A stretch of DNA of 64,000 nt from Whitmania pigra (Eukaryota; Annelida; Clitellata; Hirudinida; Haemopidae), in the NCBI GenBank assembly GCA_021613335.1, contig JAJTWR010000021.1:1051001-1115000 (forward strand). The letters are read 5' to 3'. Of the stretch, positions 1-12,232 are shown one piece after another. A model generated the notes under the pieces. It saw only the letters and a program-made list of their open reading frames with translations. It did no database searches and was not told the DNA's origin. The position numbers were made by a program, and so were the translations under genes. Numbering within the stretch: the stretch's first letter is position 1; each line of letters begins with the position of its first letter.

Positions 1-260
1 ATATAATTCAATTTTACTACAGCCAAATATAATTTCAATATCAGGTAAATACCAGACATAAAAAAATATTGTTATAATGTTGTAAGCATTAATATAAACA
101 TAGTTTGTAATTTGTTGTAATATCAAACTTTATAAAATTCGAAACTGATTAAATCAAGATTTGTAATAATAAAACAAATGATCTACAGTTAATGTTAACT
201 GTTACTGAAATTTTGTTGGATTAATACAAATGCCCTAGTTTGTAATTTTGTTATTTTTCC
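1..260. other. A+T-rich sequence, nothing recognised
   Basis: No open frame, splice pattern or repeat family that I can support in this stretch. It leads directly into a SINE1 tail fragment. Confidence 0.5.
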
Positions 261-331
261 TTGGGAAGGAGCGCTATATAAATGGTTACAAGAAGCGCCT
301 CTGACGCTATGCATATGGCGCTATATAAATG
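261..331 (+). repeat. SINE1 tail fragment
   Basis: Carries the tail of a SINE family found elsewhere in the window (29466, 41129, 54901). The tail has two direct copies of GCGCTATATAAATG (271-284 and 318-331) around a block reading GAAGCGCCTCTGACGC. The tRNA-like head is absent here, so this is a truncated copy. Confidence 0.7.
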
Positions 332-360
332 AAGTTACAATTACAATTACAATTACATAT

Positions 361-810
361 GTCCACAGGCGCCAAATAAGGCTTTTTATAATCGTATTAT
401 ATACAACATTATATTATAATAACTGAACTAGGGTAATAAAACGGTCATAAGGTTACTGCAGCGGCTACATCAGACGTATCACAAGTTCTCCAACTCTGTT
501 TCTAGCCCTCTGCCAAAAAAGATTGTGTACCACAAGTCTAGGTGATCTTGCTCCTGTTAAAGGTACAAGAGAGACATTGGAAAAAAAGAAACTTTGCAGT
601 TAAATCAAGAAAAATAAATCTTTTGTGTACTTCAGAATACGGCAGTGACTTAATATGTCATGCAATTTAATTTCTATAAATTTGCTTCTTTAAATACAAT
701 GTTTAAATAAAATTTAAATGTTTTCGTTATTCGATGTAATAGAGAAATGTGATTAGACAGTGTGGATTTTATAGTTGGTCCCGGGGCAAAAATATCTTAG
801 CTGCGCACTA
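361..810 (+). mobile_element. Internally deleted hAT-A derivative with nested hAT-B remnant
   Basis: The left part (361-480) matches the left end of the nested hAT copy near 23.5 kb (reverse strand) and, more weakly, that of the complete hAT-A element at 41763-44482. The right part (from about 598, AAATCAAGAAAAATAAATC, to the GGTCCCGGGGCAAAAATA end near 778) matches the hAT-A 3' end at 44215-44482. Between them, about 490-535, is sequence like the terminal region of hAT-B (AAAAAAGATTGTGTACCAC). The 22-23.5 kb copy has the same junction, so both descend from one nested composite. No coding capacity remains. Confidence 0.6.
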
Positions 811-1601
811 TTTATTTGAATGCAGCTGTGTTGCTTTAATTACACTTTTTCAACTTTCATGATGCTAAATTAATGAATTCATTTTTTAATATCAAGCCTT
901 ATCGCAATTGTCCCCGTCCTCTAAGTGCTTAGGCATTTTGTCTATAATGTAGTTTACGTAAGGCTAATTATTATTTTGTAACGATAAATTATACTCCCAT
1001 TAATAATACAATTTTGTAGAATAACTTCGTTGTACCTGAAACTAAATTTTAGCGAAAGACACTAACTTTACGCTGTTTGGGCAATTTAACAATGATAAAT
1101 TAGTGACGTACTTATACAAGTACTTGTTCATAATCGATCTGTTGTGAGACTGGTTTATTTGGCGTCAACATGTTTCCCAGCTTTCACGATAAGCCTACAT
1201 AGGTTTTATGTTTTTTGCCTTATTCGACAGGTGGTGTTGCAGACACGTTCTCAAACCATACAATGTGCGCATAAATAACCATTAATAAATACATGATTTT
1301 GGTCAAGCTGAAAGTTATTGGTACAAGCGATATGTAAGCATATATTTAGACATATCTAGAGAGGGAAGTAAGATAGTTTTAAATGCAATCAACCCAAAAC
1401 ATAATAAAGATTGACGATTGATTTTGAAACTGTATTGTATTAGTGTTAACACCTGCTCATAAATAAGCCGATACATTGCTCTGGTTAGCCATTGCTTCGC
1501 ATGTCTGCTCAAGATGAACAGGCTAGTTTTGCAGATGGGACCCTGCTTTTCTATTTATCTTTATCAGTTTATACAATATGTTCACATTAAGTTTTTTTCA
1601 G
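811..1601. other. Presumed 5' flank / first intron of the EndoU gene
   Basis: The EndoU gene must have at least one upstream exon carrying its start codon (the exon at 1602 opens with an acceptor in mid-codon). I could not place it. An in-frame ATG stretch at 1500-1560 has no convincing donor. No other feature seen. Confidence 0.4.
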
Positions 1602-3511
1602 ATTTCATAGCAATTTGTCTGAGGTATTCAGTCGTTTGTGGAAGTTGGACGCAAACGCTTGTGAGCCCAACAAAGATTACGTTCTAAATCTACAAAGTAA
1701 CTTATTTAGAGTCATTACAATAAAATCAATTAATAAATCCTTCAAATAATACAACTTGCTCCACAGAAAAGGCAAGAGGACAAAGAGATCTTTCTAGCGA
1801 GAAATTGTTCACGAAATTCAGCGAGCATGTTCTTAGCAGGCCAACATATGCAGGTAAAATTTTATTTTTGTTTGCTTAGGTTTGATGTTCGTAAAATAAA
1901 ATCAAACTCATTCTTCGCTTACTTTATCAATTGCGAAAATTAAAATTTTAAGAGGAATTTATAATTAATACAGTTATTTAAAATTAAACTTACTGCATTG
2001 TTTAAAAAGCAATGATTATATTTGCGAGCCTTCTGCAAACTCCTTGACAACTATGAGGCGGATACAAACTCGCCTGAGGTGGAAACAAAAGAAGAAAAAC
2101 AGGAAGAAAATGAATTTCTGACTGCCATCATGCAAACTAAGGTGATGAAAGAAGCCCATGCATACTTGAAAAAGGAGGGAAAAAGTTCTGCTGACGAACA
2201 AGCCTTCAGAGAGCAGCTGTACGACATCTGGTTCAGATCGTACAGGCGTAAAGTCTGCGACAAGTGAGTCTTAGGGTGACCATACTTTTATTCCTAACAC
2301 CAAGCTTAACCAGATTGATGCCAAATTAGCAGGGCTGTCAAAATCGGATACCAAATTATTAATTTTAAGGGGAAATGGAGGACAATAAATTATCTTTGAT
2401 TAGAATGTAGTATGCTAATATAATATAACATAATATAATGTAATATAATATAATATAATATAATATAATATAATATAATATATAATATAATAATATAATA
2501 TAATATAATATAATAAATATAATATATAGAAATAACCCGGTGGTCCGCAAACTGGAAAGTTTTTGAGTAAGTTTACTTAAGCAAGTATTCAGTTGTTAGA
2601 AGTGAACCATCAAGGCGGAGATTTGAGTATCTAGAACTTCAGGCTGTGTGAAGTGTCTTGTCCGATGTTTTTGAGATCATCTTGATGGCAAAAATAGAGG
2701 GACACCGCATAGGAAAAATAGAACCATGATATAGTTAATTATTTATTGCTCGGTTACAACAATATACAAGTTAACATCTAGTAAAAGTGCTCGCGCCTAT
2801 ACTGTTTATAAAATTTCGCGAGCAGACGCAAAGGACTATTCCGTTAGTCACCTAGCTGCGTTAAATATTAATTTGGTAGATATCATGAAGGTAGATATCA
2901 TGTAGGTACATTAGTGTCAGTCGAATAACGAAATTATCTAAACCTCAATTTCAAAGCCGCAGTAGAGAGCGATTCCCTGAGCTAACTTTCACGCAAAATA
3001 AACACTTAATAACAAATTCTAAAAATTCATAAATTATTTTCAGAGAGATAAACTCTTCCGGATTTGAGCATGTTTTTGTAGGCGAGATACAAGGTGACGA
3101 AGTAATAGGATTCCACAACTGGATCAACATTTACCTGCAGGAAAAACATGGAGCTCTAGATTACCATGGCTACTATGATGATGAAAAAGTAAGCCTGTCA
3201 ACAATATGACATCAGGATGGGTTGGGGTTTGCTTTCAGCTAATTTACAATATTTATACTTTTTAGCTACAAACAAATGGACAATCTTTAGAGTTATTGAC
3301 ATTTCAATTCTCCTGGAGAGGTGTTATAAAGCCAAGGAGCAGTAGCTTTTTTGGTACAAGTCCAGAATTGGAGATAGCCGTGTATACCATAGCATTCCTT
3401 TGCAAAAAGCCAGAACTGTTTGTAATGATCAATGGTTATCCCGTGGAACTGAAGATCTATTGTCACGGAAAAGGTATAGGAACTGCTTATCCAAAGTGTC
3501 TTATCCACTAG
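1602..3511 (+). CDS. EndoU-family poly(U)-specific endoribonuclease (5' end not found)
   Basis: Five exons join in frame with GT-AG introns: 1602-1696, 1767-1853, 2029-2263, 3044-3188, 3266-3511 (stop TAG). The product matches the XendoU/EndoU fold throughout. It opens with a LSEVFSRLWKLDAN-type start of the domain, then LSRPTY and LLDNYE. The two catalytic histidine motifs follow in exon 4 (SSGFEHVFVGE and GFHNWI), then the catalytic lysine segment in exon 5 (FSWRGVIKPRSSSF) and SPELEIAVYT; it closes with a GTAYP motif near the C terminus. EndoU enzymes are Mn2+-dependent RNases cutting at uridines to leave 2',3'-cyclic phosphate ends; many animal members are secreted. The first exon (start codon, perhaps a signal peptide) is missing from my model. 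All three catalytic residues are present, so the gene is probably functional. An AATAAA lies at 3594-3599. Confidence 0.9.
2416..2528. repeat. (TATAA)n-type microsatellite in EndoU intron
   Basis: About 110 bp of TAATA/TATAA pentamer repeats with small interruptions, inside the 780 bp intron between EndoU exons 3 and 4. The rest of that intron shows nothing recognisable. Confidence 0.85.
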
Positions 3512-4297
3512 ATAACTGATTAGTAAGCTTTGTTTCAGTCATCTTATTTAAAACTAAAATGAAGTACAATGCTTAATTACTTCAATAAAATCAAATGCAT
3601 GAAAAAATAATGGCATGCTAAATCCCACAACTTTCTAATGACTACTCGTAAAATTTGAGTCACCTTTACGCTACGAATTTACATTAACATGAATATGAAC
3701 TAGACATTTTCTGAAAGTTTGCAAACACACATGATAATATAAATTAATATAAAATATTTATAAATAAAGTGTCTTGATACAAATGTGAAAATAAATCTAA
3801 ATAAAAATATAAATATTTGAGGACAATCTTGACTGAAAAATATGAGAAAATGGAGAAGTAACTCTGTCAATACTTATAGAGGCATGCATGCCATGAATTA
3901 AGGGTAAGTATTATTAATAATCTTAGCCAGAAAAGTTTAGAATTTCCTAAATGAATCCCTAAAAGGTCTACAAACCTACAAAATCTAATCAATCACTTTC
4001 AATATTCCAAAAGCATAAAATATAAGAAATAAAAATATTAAAACACTGATTAAAAGTGTAATTACTACAATTTTGGCACAATAGTAGGCCATTTTTGAAG
4101 ATGTGAACACGATTGTCGTTTGGGAATTCCGATACTGAATGAGAAAACAAATAACGCAAATTTTGCTAAATTCAGCAACTGAGTTACAAGACATTTTATA
4201 ATTTGAGACCCACAGTCTAGTTAAGTGACTTGAGTTCTGGAACCAGAATTCTTACGTACACCTGCATTTCGAAGATTTCAGGACATTGTTAAATGGT

Positions 4298-5641
4298 TTA
4301 AATGAGCAAATATCGATATATGGCCTGGTAGTGGACAAGAGCCCCTGCTGTGACAAAACAATGCCAAACTGCATGGGCACATGGCAGAATTCCATCAGCT
4401 TTGAAGAAGAAAACTCCTAGAATGTAGATGGCACCACCATAGGCAACATCGAAGAGGCCACTGGAATCCTTCTGTGTGTATTAATTGAATACGTAACGAA
4501 TGAGAATTTCAGTTAAAGAATAATTAACTTTCCAAACAATTATTTTATGTTTAATATAATTGTAATGATAAGTAACTGCAATGCAATTTAATCATTTATG
4601 TTGATTACTGAGGATTTATTTCACACACAATTATGTGTGCCACTAATAATAACATTATTGATGCTATTATATAAAATTGTAATTAGTAATCATATACTTA
4701 ATTAAGTAGCAAAATCTCTGCAATAATGTTTTACCAAGTTTACTAGCAGTGAAATAACAAGCTTACTATATCGATTGTCACAAATGCAGGCAAAACACCA
4801 AGACTGAGATAGAAAATGATTTCAAGCCACTTGAATCTTAAAAATTTTAATTAACACTTGAAAGGTTTTAGTCTTTAAAAAATATTCATTAAAAATTTGG
4901 TCAAAATGTAAATTATAGAATGCAATCATTTTCAATAAATATTTTGTATAATTGGCAATCACCTCTCGTGAAACCTGCATTGGTAAACAATACCCAGAAA
5001 AGCTGCAAGCCAAATTGCCACAACAACAAAGCTGACCGCATTACTGTGAAAATCCCTGAGGATGAGCCAAGGTGTGTAGGAAGCTGCAATGAAGAGGTAG
5101 ATGGCTGCCCTGTCACCAAGGTGGAACATGCTCTTCAGTAAGCTGTAAAATCAAGTTTACAAATTTCTTTCACTAACGAAACAGTCGATTCCACAAGTGA
5201 TTGTCATCATGACGTACTAAAACAACATTCTTACCAGTTCTTTTGCTTCACATAAGCAACAAAATGAAAAATTGTAGAAACACTGAAAAGAGACACAAGA
5301 CAAACTCCATAAAGGGAAATGACCAGGAATTTCTTTAGACTGTCTGACAGTTGCAGCATATTGTAAAATCCAAGAAGACTTGGTAAAATCCATATCTGGC
5401 ATTACAATCAATCAGTTCATGTTTATAATTAATTATGAGCCCAAATCCAACTCTGAATTTAAAAAAAGTATCTAGTCTGGCACATTAAACCATTTCCAAT
5501 GAAAATATCAATGATTACTTTGTAGTTCAATTAGATGCAAGTCTGTATACTAACTGCATGAGTAATCATGTTTGCAATGTGCTCCACTTTTGTTGGTTCA
5601 TAGGTCTTACGTGAAGACATTTCCTTTGGTGAACTAACCAT
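4298..5641 (-). CDS. MMD/PAQR-family seven-helix membrane protein (monocyte-to-macrophage differentiation factor-like)
   Basis: Five exons on the minus strand splice without phase conflict: 5641-5555, 5395-5235, 5142-4963, 4836-4767, 4471-4298. They give 223 residues, close to the usual MMD length of about 240. Family landmarks appear in order: YEPTKVEHIANMITHA in exon 1; a hydrophobic helix ending in STIFHFVAY in exon 2; FHLGDRAAIYLFIAASYTP in exon 3; WLEIIFYLSLGVLPAF in exon 4; and GGAIYILGVFFFKADG plus CAHAVWHCFVTAGALVHY in exon 5. The histidines of SxxFH and HxxxH that bind zinc in the PAQR/hemolysin III superfamily are present. MMD proteins sit in Golgi/lysosomal membranes of animal cells. 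The start is the ATG at 5641; a second in-frame ATG lies seven codons on. It looks intact and expressed-type, the best host anchor in the window. Confidence 0.92.
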
Positions 5642-5750
5642 AAAATTATGTAATTAAAATGTCCTAAATAATATCAATTGTCATTTCAAACTTAGCTTAA
5701 ATTAAATAATTAAATTTAAACAATTGATACGATTTAAAATATTATTAAAT

Positions 5751-5876
5751 GGCATGCAAGTCAGCCCAGAGGGTTACATGCAGAGGCAACATACGTAATG
5801 TGTTGTTCGCAATCCATCTTGTGCTACTAGGCAAATGGTCGACATAAAGCGCCTCTGATGCCATGCAAATGAATGC
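5751..5876 (+). repeat. Degenerate SINE1 copy
   Basis: Follows the SINE1 head order (GGCATGCA, then a GGGTTACATGC block, then TTGTTCGCAATCC in the B-box position) and then the GCGCCTCTGATGCCATGCA tail. It is diverged from the fresher copies at 29466 and 41129. It lies just upstream of the MMD start codon. Confidence 0.65.
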
Positions 5877-7723
5877 ATTTACAGCGCATATGATACAATT
5901 GTACCCTATCGTGCATTGATGGAGCAACATGGACTAAAATTATCAGGCAAAAAGACATTTCACCATTAAATACATGCGTGCTAACGACGAGTTTCACGTG
6001 CATTACTTCAATTTTCTAAATATAAAAAAATGTTGAATAAAACTCACGCTGAGCTAGTATAATAATCGGGATGGCCATGAGAGTTGCACATTACCGTAAT
6101 TAATAACCATAACACAACTTTATCTATTTATTTATTTACGGTTTTTCTAGGAATGTAAACAACAGACACTTAATTCGGAAAAAATTTCCTGGCATATTCT
6201 TTAGCAATATTTAAACGTCTATTACGTCTAACTTTTACAAGTGTTAAACTATATTGTATATATTCTTATATTTTATTTTCCATAGTGCATCTGCGAAACT
6301 CCACATTTTTAGTAGCTTTTCAGTAGGAAATTCTGGGATGTAATTTCAGCCTTTTCCTGTTAGTAAACAATTTAACACTTGGTGTAAAAATAACAAAACT
6401 TATTAAATTCATTTGTTTTGATGAGCTGGATTGATCTATTTTTTAAATTTTTGTATTAAAAGGTATTTATTTTTTATTTTGTTTTATCAAAGTCACTAGA
6501 TATTTTAATTGAGATTTTTGAAAAATGGAATTTTCGACTATACATTGGAATTAATGTAATTTCGCTCATTATTTCATTTGACATGGAAGGTGCTCAGGAA
6601 GGAGACCGCTTAGTTCAAGGTTTATTTCAAGTTTTGTGTATTTTTCAACACAACATGTTTCATTCCGACATTATCATGTGTCAATGTGTCAATCTCTGAA
6701 GATGTCAACCCTGTTTAAAGTAATTTGAACTCGTGAGCAAAATCAACCAGCCGAATTAACTGTAGATTTTTGTGGGCCGGGATTTTGCAATGGTTATAAC
6801 ATTTTCGAATGACTTATTATCTTTAACGAGCAAAGATTAAATTCTAACAGTTTGAAATGGTACAACTTTAGGGTAAAGCCGTCCGAGTTGCATGCATGAA
6901 TGTTCAAGATGGCGGGGTAAATTAATATGCCCGCGAAACACGGCTTTACCCAACTTTAACTATAGGATATTGCTTTGGTAAGTAGTCGTTTCTTCCCTTT
7001 CTGGGTTTACAGAGATTATAAACTTTGTCAATGTATGTCCCATATTCCAGGTGCTCCATATCTAATTTCGTTCCAGTTTTTGTTTAATCCATTGTACTTT
7101 CTCACAATCAGTTAGAAACTGAAAGGTGCAATTTATAGTTGACTGAGTCCTTGAAAGAATATTCTAATATAATTTTAATTTTTTTGTGAAGCTAAATTTG
7201 TTGAAGTGCAGTGTTTGCAAACGTCTTGGCAAATAATTCATCTTTCCCAAGTAAAGTAATTTGCTTTTTGAAAGATCTTTTCAATTCTTCCATTCCAAAA
7301 CTGAAATTGCCTAGGTCCCACGGGATTGTGAAACATTGGACTTAAAATAAATGAACCACTCTTTTCAGGAAATTTTCCTGAGTTCTTGCACAACTAAATA
7401 ATTAATTGCAAAACTGGTCTAGTAAAAAATGAAATTTGTTGTCATTCCACATCATCGCTAAAATGTACACTGCCGCCATAGCTTTGGGATTTCAATTTTC
7501 TTATTTGGGCCTGGGCATAGTGAAATGCTTTAATTGTGGCCAAGGAGAATTTTGCGTAATTCAGAAATATTTACGCTTGATGTTGAAAGTGTAATAAAAT
7601 AAAATCGCAACAATCATTTGGAAGCACAGGAAAACAACAAAGAATTTTCAGTAAACAATATTTTTTGTCATGGACAATTGTTATTGAATTATTCAATATT
7701 TGCTTTTACTTTCATTTTTGTAG
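5877..7723. other. Intergenic; upstream region of the gene at 7724
   Basis: No repeat family recognised. An ATG-initiated open stretch at 7463-7591 (42 codons, hydrophobic start) could be an upstream exon of the next gene, but I see no convincing donor, so I do not call it. Confidence 0.4.
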
Positions 7724-9847
7724 ATGATGGCACTGATTCAGAAGGACACGTAGATGTAGCCCTGGAAGAGTCACATACATCGGAAGATGATAGCGGATCC
7801 CAGGACTTATCATCCGCAAGCAGTGCTTCCAGTTTCTCGACTGGAAGATCGCCCAGGATTTCAGGAGTTAGTCATTCATTGCCTTACAGGAGAGTATCGA
7901 AGATTACCTCAAAGACAAGGACTCCACCAAGAAGATTCATCAGGCATTCAGCAAGAGAGTCGGGCATAATTGCTCAGGACGGACAAATGGGGTCGCCACT
8001 TCTGAGTGCCGATGGTGAGGTTTTTCTTTTGTTGTGGATTTGTTGTATGACAAAGGTAAACTTAATTTTTAGTGTTTTTAGTTAAATCTATCATTTATTT
8101 TCACACTTACAGACAGAGGAGATGAATCATCCCCAGAGCCAGGGCAGGTTACCAGTGATGTTCCTGAAAGTGGGTTTTGTGCACTTGTTGATATTTCGTT
8201 GGATTTTACAATGTAAGAGCATCGCATTCTAATCTGATTTGAATAAATTAATTTTTCAGTTCCAATCTATTCCATTGCCAAAGTCAAACATGGCAGTTAT
8301 GTAATAAGGAAATGCCGACAAGTTTTGCAATTCACGGTTGATGTAGTCTTGAACATGGATAACTTGACAATAGTCCTCGATGGATTGGGAAGCAGCAAAG
8401 TAATCATTGTCAATGTTGCGGGATCAAGCAAAGACCAAAGAAGGGAAACAATTATTACATGGATTGAACAAATCTCATCGGTAAGCCTGCAAATAGATAT
8501 ATTTCTTGTGAATAGTTTAATTTTAATTTATTGTCTTTGAATAGCATTCAGAGATAGGCCCGAGTAACTTTCAGGAGACAACGAATATGGATGAAAACCT
8601 TTACATGTGGCCACCAGTGTTTACAAAAATTGGAGAGGAAACTGTCAGTTTAATGCACTATAATATTTGATTGCACACGAACATTTTACTAAATGCTTAT
8701 GTTTCGTTCATTAGGTCGGTGTGATTTTCATGAGCATGCCGCACCTAAAAGACTTGGCTTTATTAAAGAAGATGTTGAGAGTCACAAACTGTCTGGCCTC
8801 AGTTAATGTCATTTTGGAAGAAGAAAGTGGCACTGCAGATTATTTCGAGGTAATAATAAATGAGCTTGTATGGTGCTGTAAGTGAGATGCCTTTATGTCA
8901 TAAAACTTCAAGGGGAGACAGGTTGCGGACACAACCCCAAACGACTGAAATGCAGCTATTTGAACCAATTTGCACTCCGAACTCAGGCATGCGAGCATTC
9001 TAGCTCTAAAGATATAAAAGAATTTTTTTACAAGTGACATTTTTTTGAAGACTTACTTTGAGAGTGGCATGACCCGCAATTCGATTCTAATCTTTGGGGC
9101 CGAAGCAGTTGCAGCTGGACAAGAACGACATGATCTTGAAGACAAAGCAAGACAGAAGACACTACAATTAATTGATAAAGTTTGTGATGTTGTGTTTGAT
9201 CACAATAATTATTCTGATTGTTTATAAACTTTCTGCAGGTCTATGGATCAAATGAAAAGAAGAAAAAACTGAGGCATCATGTTTATGCATCATCATGCTA
9301 TTATATTAATGCAGAGCAAGCTGGTGAGAGTTTGAATGCATTTAGTATTTTTTTAACAATTACAATAAAGTATTTTTTTAGGGCTGCATTCATTCCTAAA
9401 GTCTCACCTCAAGATGGATTCTATAAAGAGAGGATATGGCATGGATTTGAAGAAGGAACTTTTACAAGTTCATGTCCAGGTTTGGGGAAATTATTTCTGT
9501 TTTATCCAAGGTTTGCATTAATGATTATATTTATCTATGCAGGGAATGTTGAAAGGTCTGAATGCAAAGGTTTGTTATTATTAATTCCAGTTTTGAAATG
9601 TAATGTCTAACATTATACATTGATTTTTCAGTGTCGTTTCAAGAGGTTTGACAATACCATGTCTGTGGGCTTATACCTTGCTAGATTCGGTGAATTAGTT
9701 TCTCTTTGTGGTATATTGAGCTGCTGTGACATGGTCTTGGTTTGGCAATGTCTTGTTGCTATTCTTATCATATCAAAGGCATCACCATTTGTTAAGGATT
9801 TTTTTCGTTTCATTCGCTATTTGTGGTTTGAAGTGACTTTGGCATAG
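7724..9847 (+). CDS. Unrecognised multi-exon protein (5' end not found)
   Basis: Ten exons join in one frame with consistent intron phases and GT-AG sites: 7724-8014, 8113-8169, 8260-8480, 8545-8643, 8715-8849, 9051-9179, 9239-9323, 9382-9479, 9543-9569 (a 27-nt micro-exon) and 9632-9847 (stop TAG). The N-terminal part is acidic and serine-rich (HTSEDDSGSQDLSSASSASS). It is followed by an arginine-rich patch and then a compact region that looks folded, with alternating hydrophobic residues (VLQFTVDVVLNMDNLTIVLD, ending TIITWIEQ, reminiscent of a PH-like module, not established). Further on are a helical MPHLKDLALLKKMLRVTNCL and a lysine-rich stretch. The last exon may add a hydrophobic tail. 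I do not recognise the family. The run of clean splice junctions argues it is a real host gene, not repeat debris. Confidence 0.7.
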
Positions 9848-10823
9848 AAATTGTTTTGGGTTCAGGAAGCTTGGAAGGTTGCGATTTTTGGACAGTACGA
9901 TTGTGAAGCTTCAATTTTTGTTCTTTTGAAATTAAATTGTTTTGTGTTCAGATGTTGTTAAAGAGCTTGTTTGATATTGAGCCCATATAATAATATATCA
10001 TTTAAGCTTTGACAATTTTATTAAATTAATGTCTAATTAATTAATTTACCAGAAAGTGTTTCAAAATAATGTACTCGAGTGAACCATTGACAAAATCCTC
10101 TCAAATAAAGGCTTTTAAGAATGTGATAACTTTCCAAGATAAATTATAGACCCAGTACCAATGTGTTTGATGTAAAATGTTCTAGAGATTCATTAAGTAT
10201 TGGAGTTTAATTGAAAGGTTTAGGTTTGAAAGTGAACTATAAAGTCTAGGTTTCGTTGCTTCTGACCTCATGCCTTTGTGGGGGACCATATTCGCTTATG
10301 GGAGACATTTATTCGGCGTCAACTAACAGAGTTTTAGCAGAGACAATTATCGTGTGCTTCTTGAGTCGTCGCTTTTATTTCTCGGTACTTTTGGAGTCGT
10401 ACGCATTCAGGCTCTCAAGTCATCTCTTGGCCGCCTCACCACTTTGTAATGAAGGTCTAACTGAAGGCCTTGTTTACATTTCCACGTGCTTCACCTGCTC
10501 CATAGAATGATCTGCTCATTCTGTGCGTTAGAAAGTTTCTAGAAATAAATAAACGAAGCAATAGCTAATGTCTAATTAAGTCATTATCTGGACACATGTG
10601 GTGCTTAAGTGAAGTCCTAGTTGGTTTAGCATTCTCTGACTCAGATGGAGTTATCCATGGTTGTGGCACTGCAGTCGAAAAAGGAATTTTTTAATTTAAG
10701 TTCAGTGGGGTTCTAACAACTCAAGAGGAACTCTCGTGTTACAAGAGACAGTTCCTATTTCAAGTAGAAAACATTGCCATGACTTTGCAAATCCTAACAA
10801 ATACCCAAGTAGGTAGAGTTTTT
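9848..10823. other. Intergenic, nothing firmly recognised
   Basis: Segment 10250-10510 is less A+T-rich than its surroundings and open for 84 codons on the plus strand, but shows no protein family or splice signals. It could be an old repeat. Nothing else is supported here. Confidence 0.35.
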
Positions 10824-10936
10824 ACCGACAGGGACACCCGCCTGATCAACGGGTGAGGCTCACCCCTCGAGAACGTCAGGAGTTTGGGCCAAAACGTTTA
10901 ATGACGGGGTTACCCCTCTGAAGATTCCCTGTCGGT
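10824..10936. repeat. Dispersed repeat with short inverted ends, copy 1
   Basis: Begins ACCGACAGGG and ends CCCTGTCGGT, a perfect 10-bp inverted pair. The interior is GC-rich (CACCCGCCTGATCAAC, CCTCGAGAACGTCAGGAG). A second copy lies at 40838-40951. Similarity continues outside the inverted pair (TAGGTAG upstream, TTAGCTCCGC downstream), so the true element is larger than the bounds given. Confidence 0.55.
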
Positions 10937-11496
10937 TAGCTCCGCAGTAGAAGTTCCTATTGCTCACAGGAATACTGCATTGAAGACATCCCGCTCCTAG
11001 GTGTCATAATAAATTTAGACTTAAAATTACGATCCACATTGACAGCACCACACACAAGGCTGCATTCCGAACTACTATTATTTCAGTTAGTACTTTTAAG
11101 TTTGAGTTACAGTTAGTGCTTTCCATTTACAGTTACAGTTAAAGTTAAGTTCATATTGTCTTTCCAGTTATCCGTTACAGTTATAGTTACCGAACACAAG
11201 TTTTCATGCGACCATTTTACAATCGTGTACTTATGTAGTTTATAAGCCATAATGTACAGTAAATGGCTTCAAATGGCAGACCCTCCGCAAAATGGACCCA
11301 TTCAGGACTTGAAGGATTACGTGTAACACACATCCGTAAAAATACGAAATAAATCTAATTGCACGACAAAATTAGATTATGAGATTCCATTAAATGGCGT
11401 TCACGACTGATTCACAGACCATTCACCTCTAGCGAAAAGAATCTTATCACCAAAGCTTTCTATGTATATATATATGTCTGGAACCCTCATCATACC

Positions 11497-11866
11497 TACC
11501 TGATCGAAAGAATTAAAAAAAAATCAACAAAAAAATTTACCAAGGCCATCTCTGCGGTTGGACAACTAAAGTACCAAGATCGGCTCAATGCTTTGCAACT
11601 TAAATCGCTGTTGAATAGCTGATTTCAGCTTATTATACGGGATCATCGATAATTTAACATCAACTCACCTTACAAACCATATTCATTCAATTAAGGTCAA
11701 ATTTTTGTGCAATATACAGCACTAAATATTTTTTCACAAATCGAATAATTAATACCTGGAATAATCTACGTAATAGCATTGCCTCAGTCGGCACCTACAG
11801 TCACTTCACTTCCCTCCTTGACGAATATGACTTGCCGCCTTTTCTGGTTTTCTCTGATCGAACCTC
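11497..11866 (+). pseudogene. CR1/L2-type LINE reverse transcriptase, C-terminal remnant
   Basis: Broken frames on the plus strand read KKFTKAISAVGQLKYQDRL then NALQLKSL, and farther on FFTNRIINTWNNLR then SLLDEYDLP. This is the order seen at the C-terminal end of animal CR1/L2/Rex-like LINE polyproteins. Stops and frameshifts interrupt it. The 45311-45510 fragment covers an adjacent part of the same kind of protein. Confidence 0.6.
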
Positions 11867-12232
11867 TTGTTTATTGTCTCAATGATTCGCTTGTTTGATA
11901 GAAGGTAGTAAGAAGGGCAGGTAAGAAGCTTCGGTCCTCTACTCACTTAATAAATAAATGTACACCAGATGTTAAAGTTAGAATTTTTGGAATATTGAGA
12001 ACATAGTGTGCTGAATCACATGTGCAAAGTAATTCTAATGGTTCAAAATTTTTGTTCTAATTAAAAATAACAACTTTAATTGAAATTAGTTTTATTTTTC
12101 TATCGTTTTGGTTAGAATTAAAATTGGCTTTGTTCATAATGGTTTAATTTAAAAATAAAATAGAAAACATGATTTTGTTTTCATAATTTTTATTAAAAAG
12201 TAGTTCGTATGATAGAAATATGGCTAAAACAT

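Noticed and set aside
3293..3508. 71-codon minus-strand frame
   Set aside because: Antisense to the last EndoU exon.
3985..4194. 69-codon minus-strand frame with a hydrophobic segment
   Set aside because: Lies in the probable 3' UTR of the MMD-like gene; no splice signals or family support.
10256..10510. 84-codon plus-strand frame
   Set aside because: No family, no splice context, and a composition typical of chance frames in less A+T-rich DNA.
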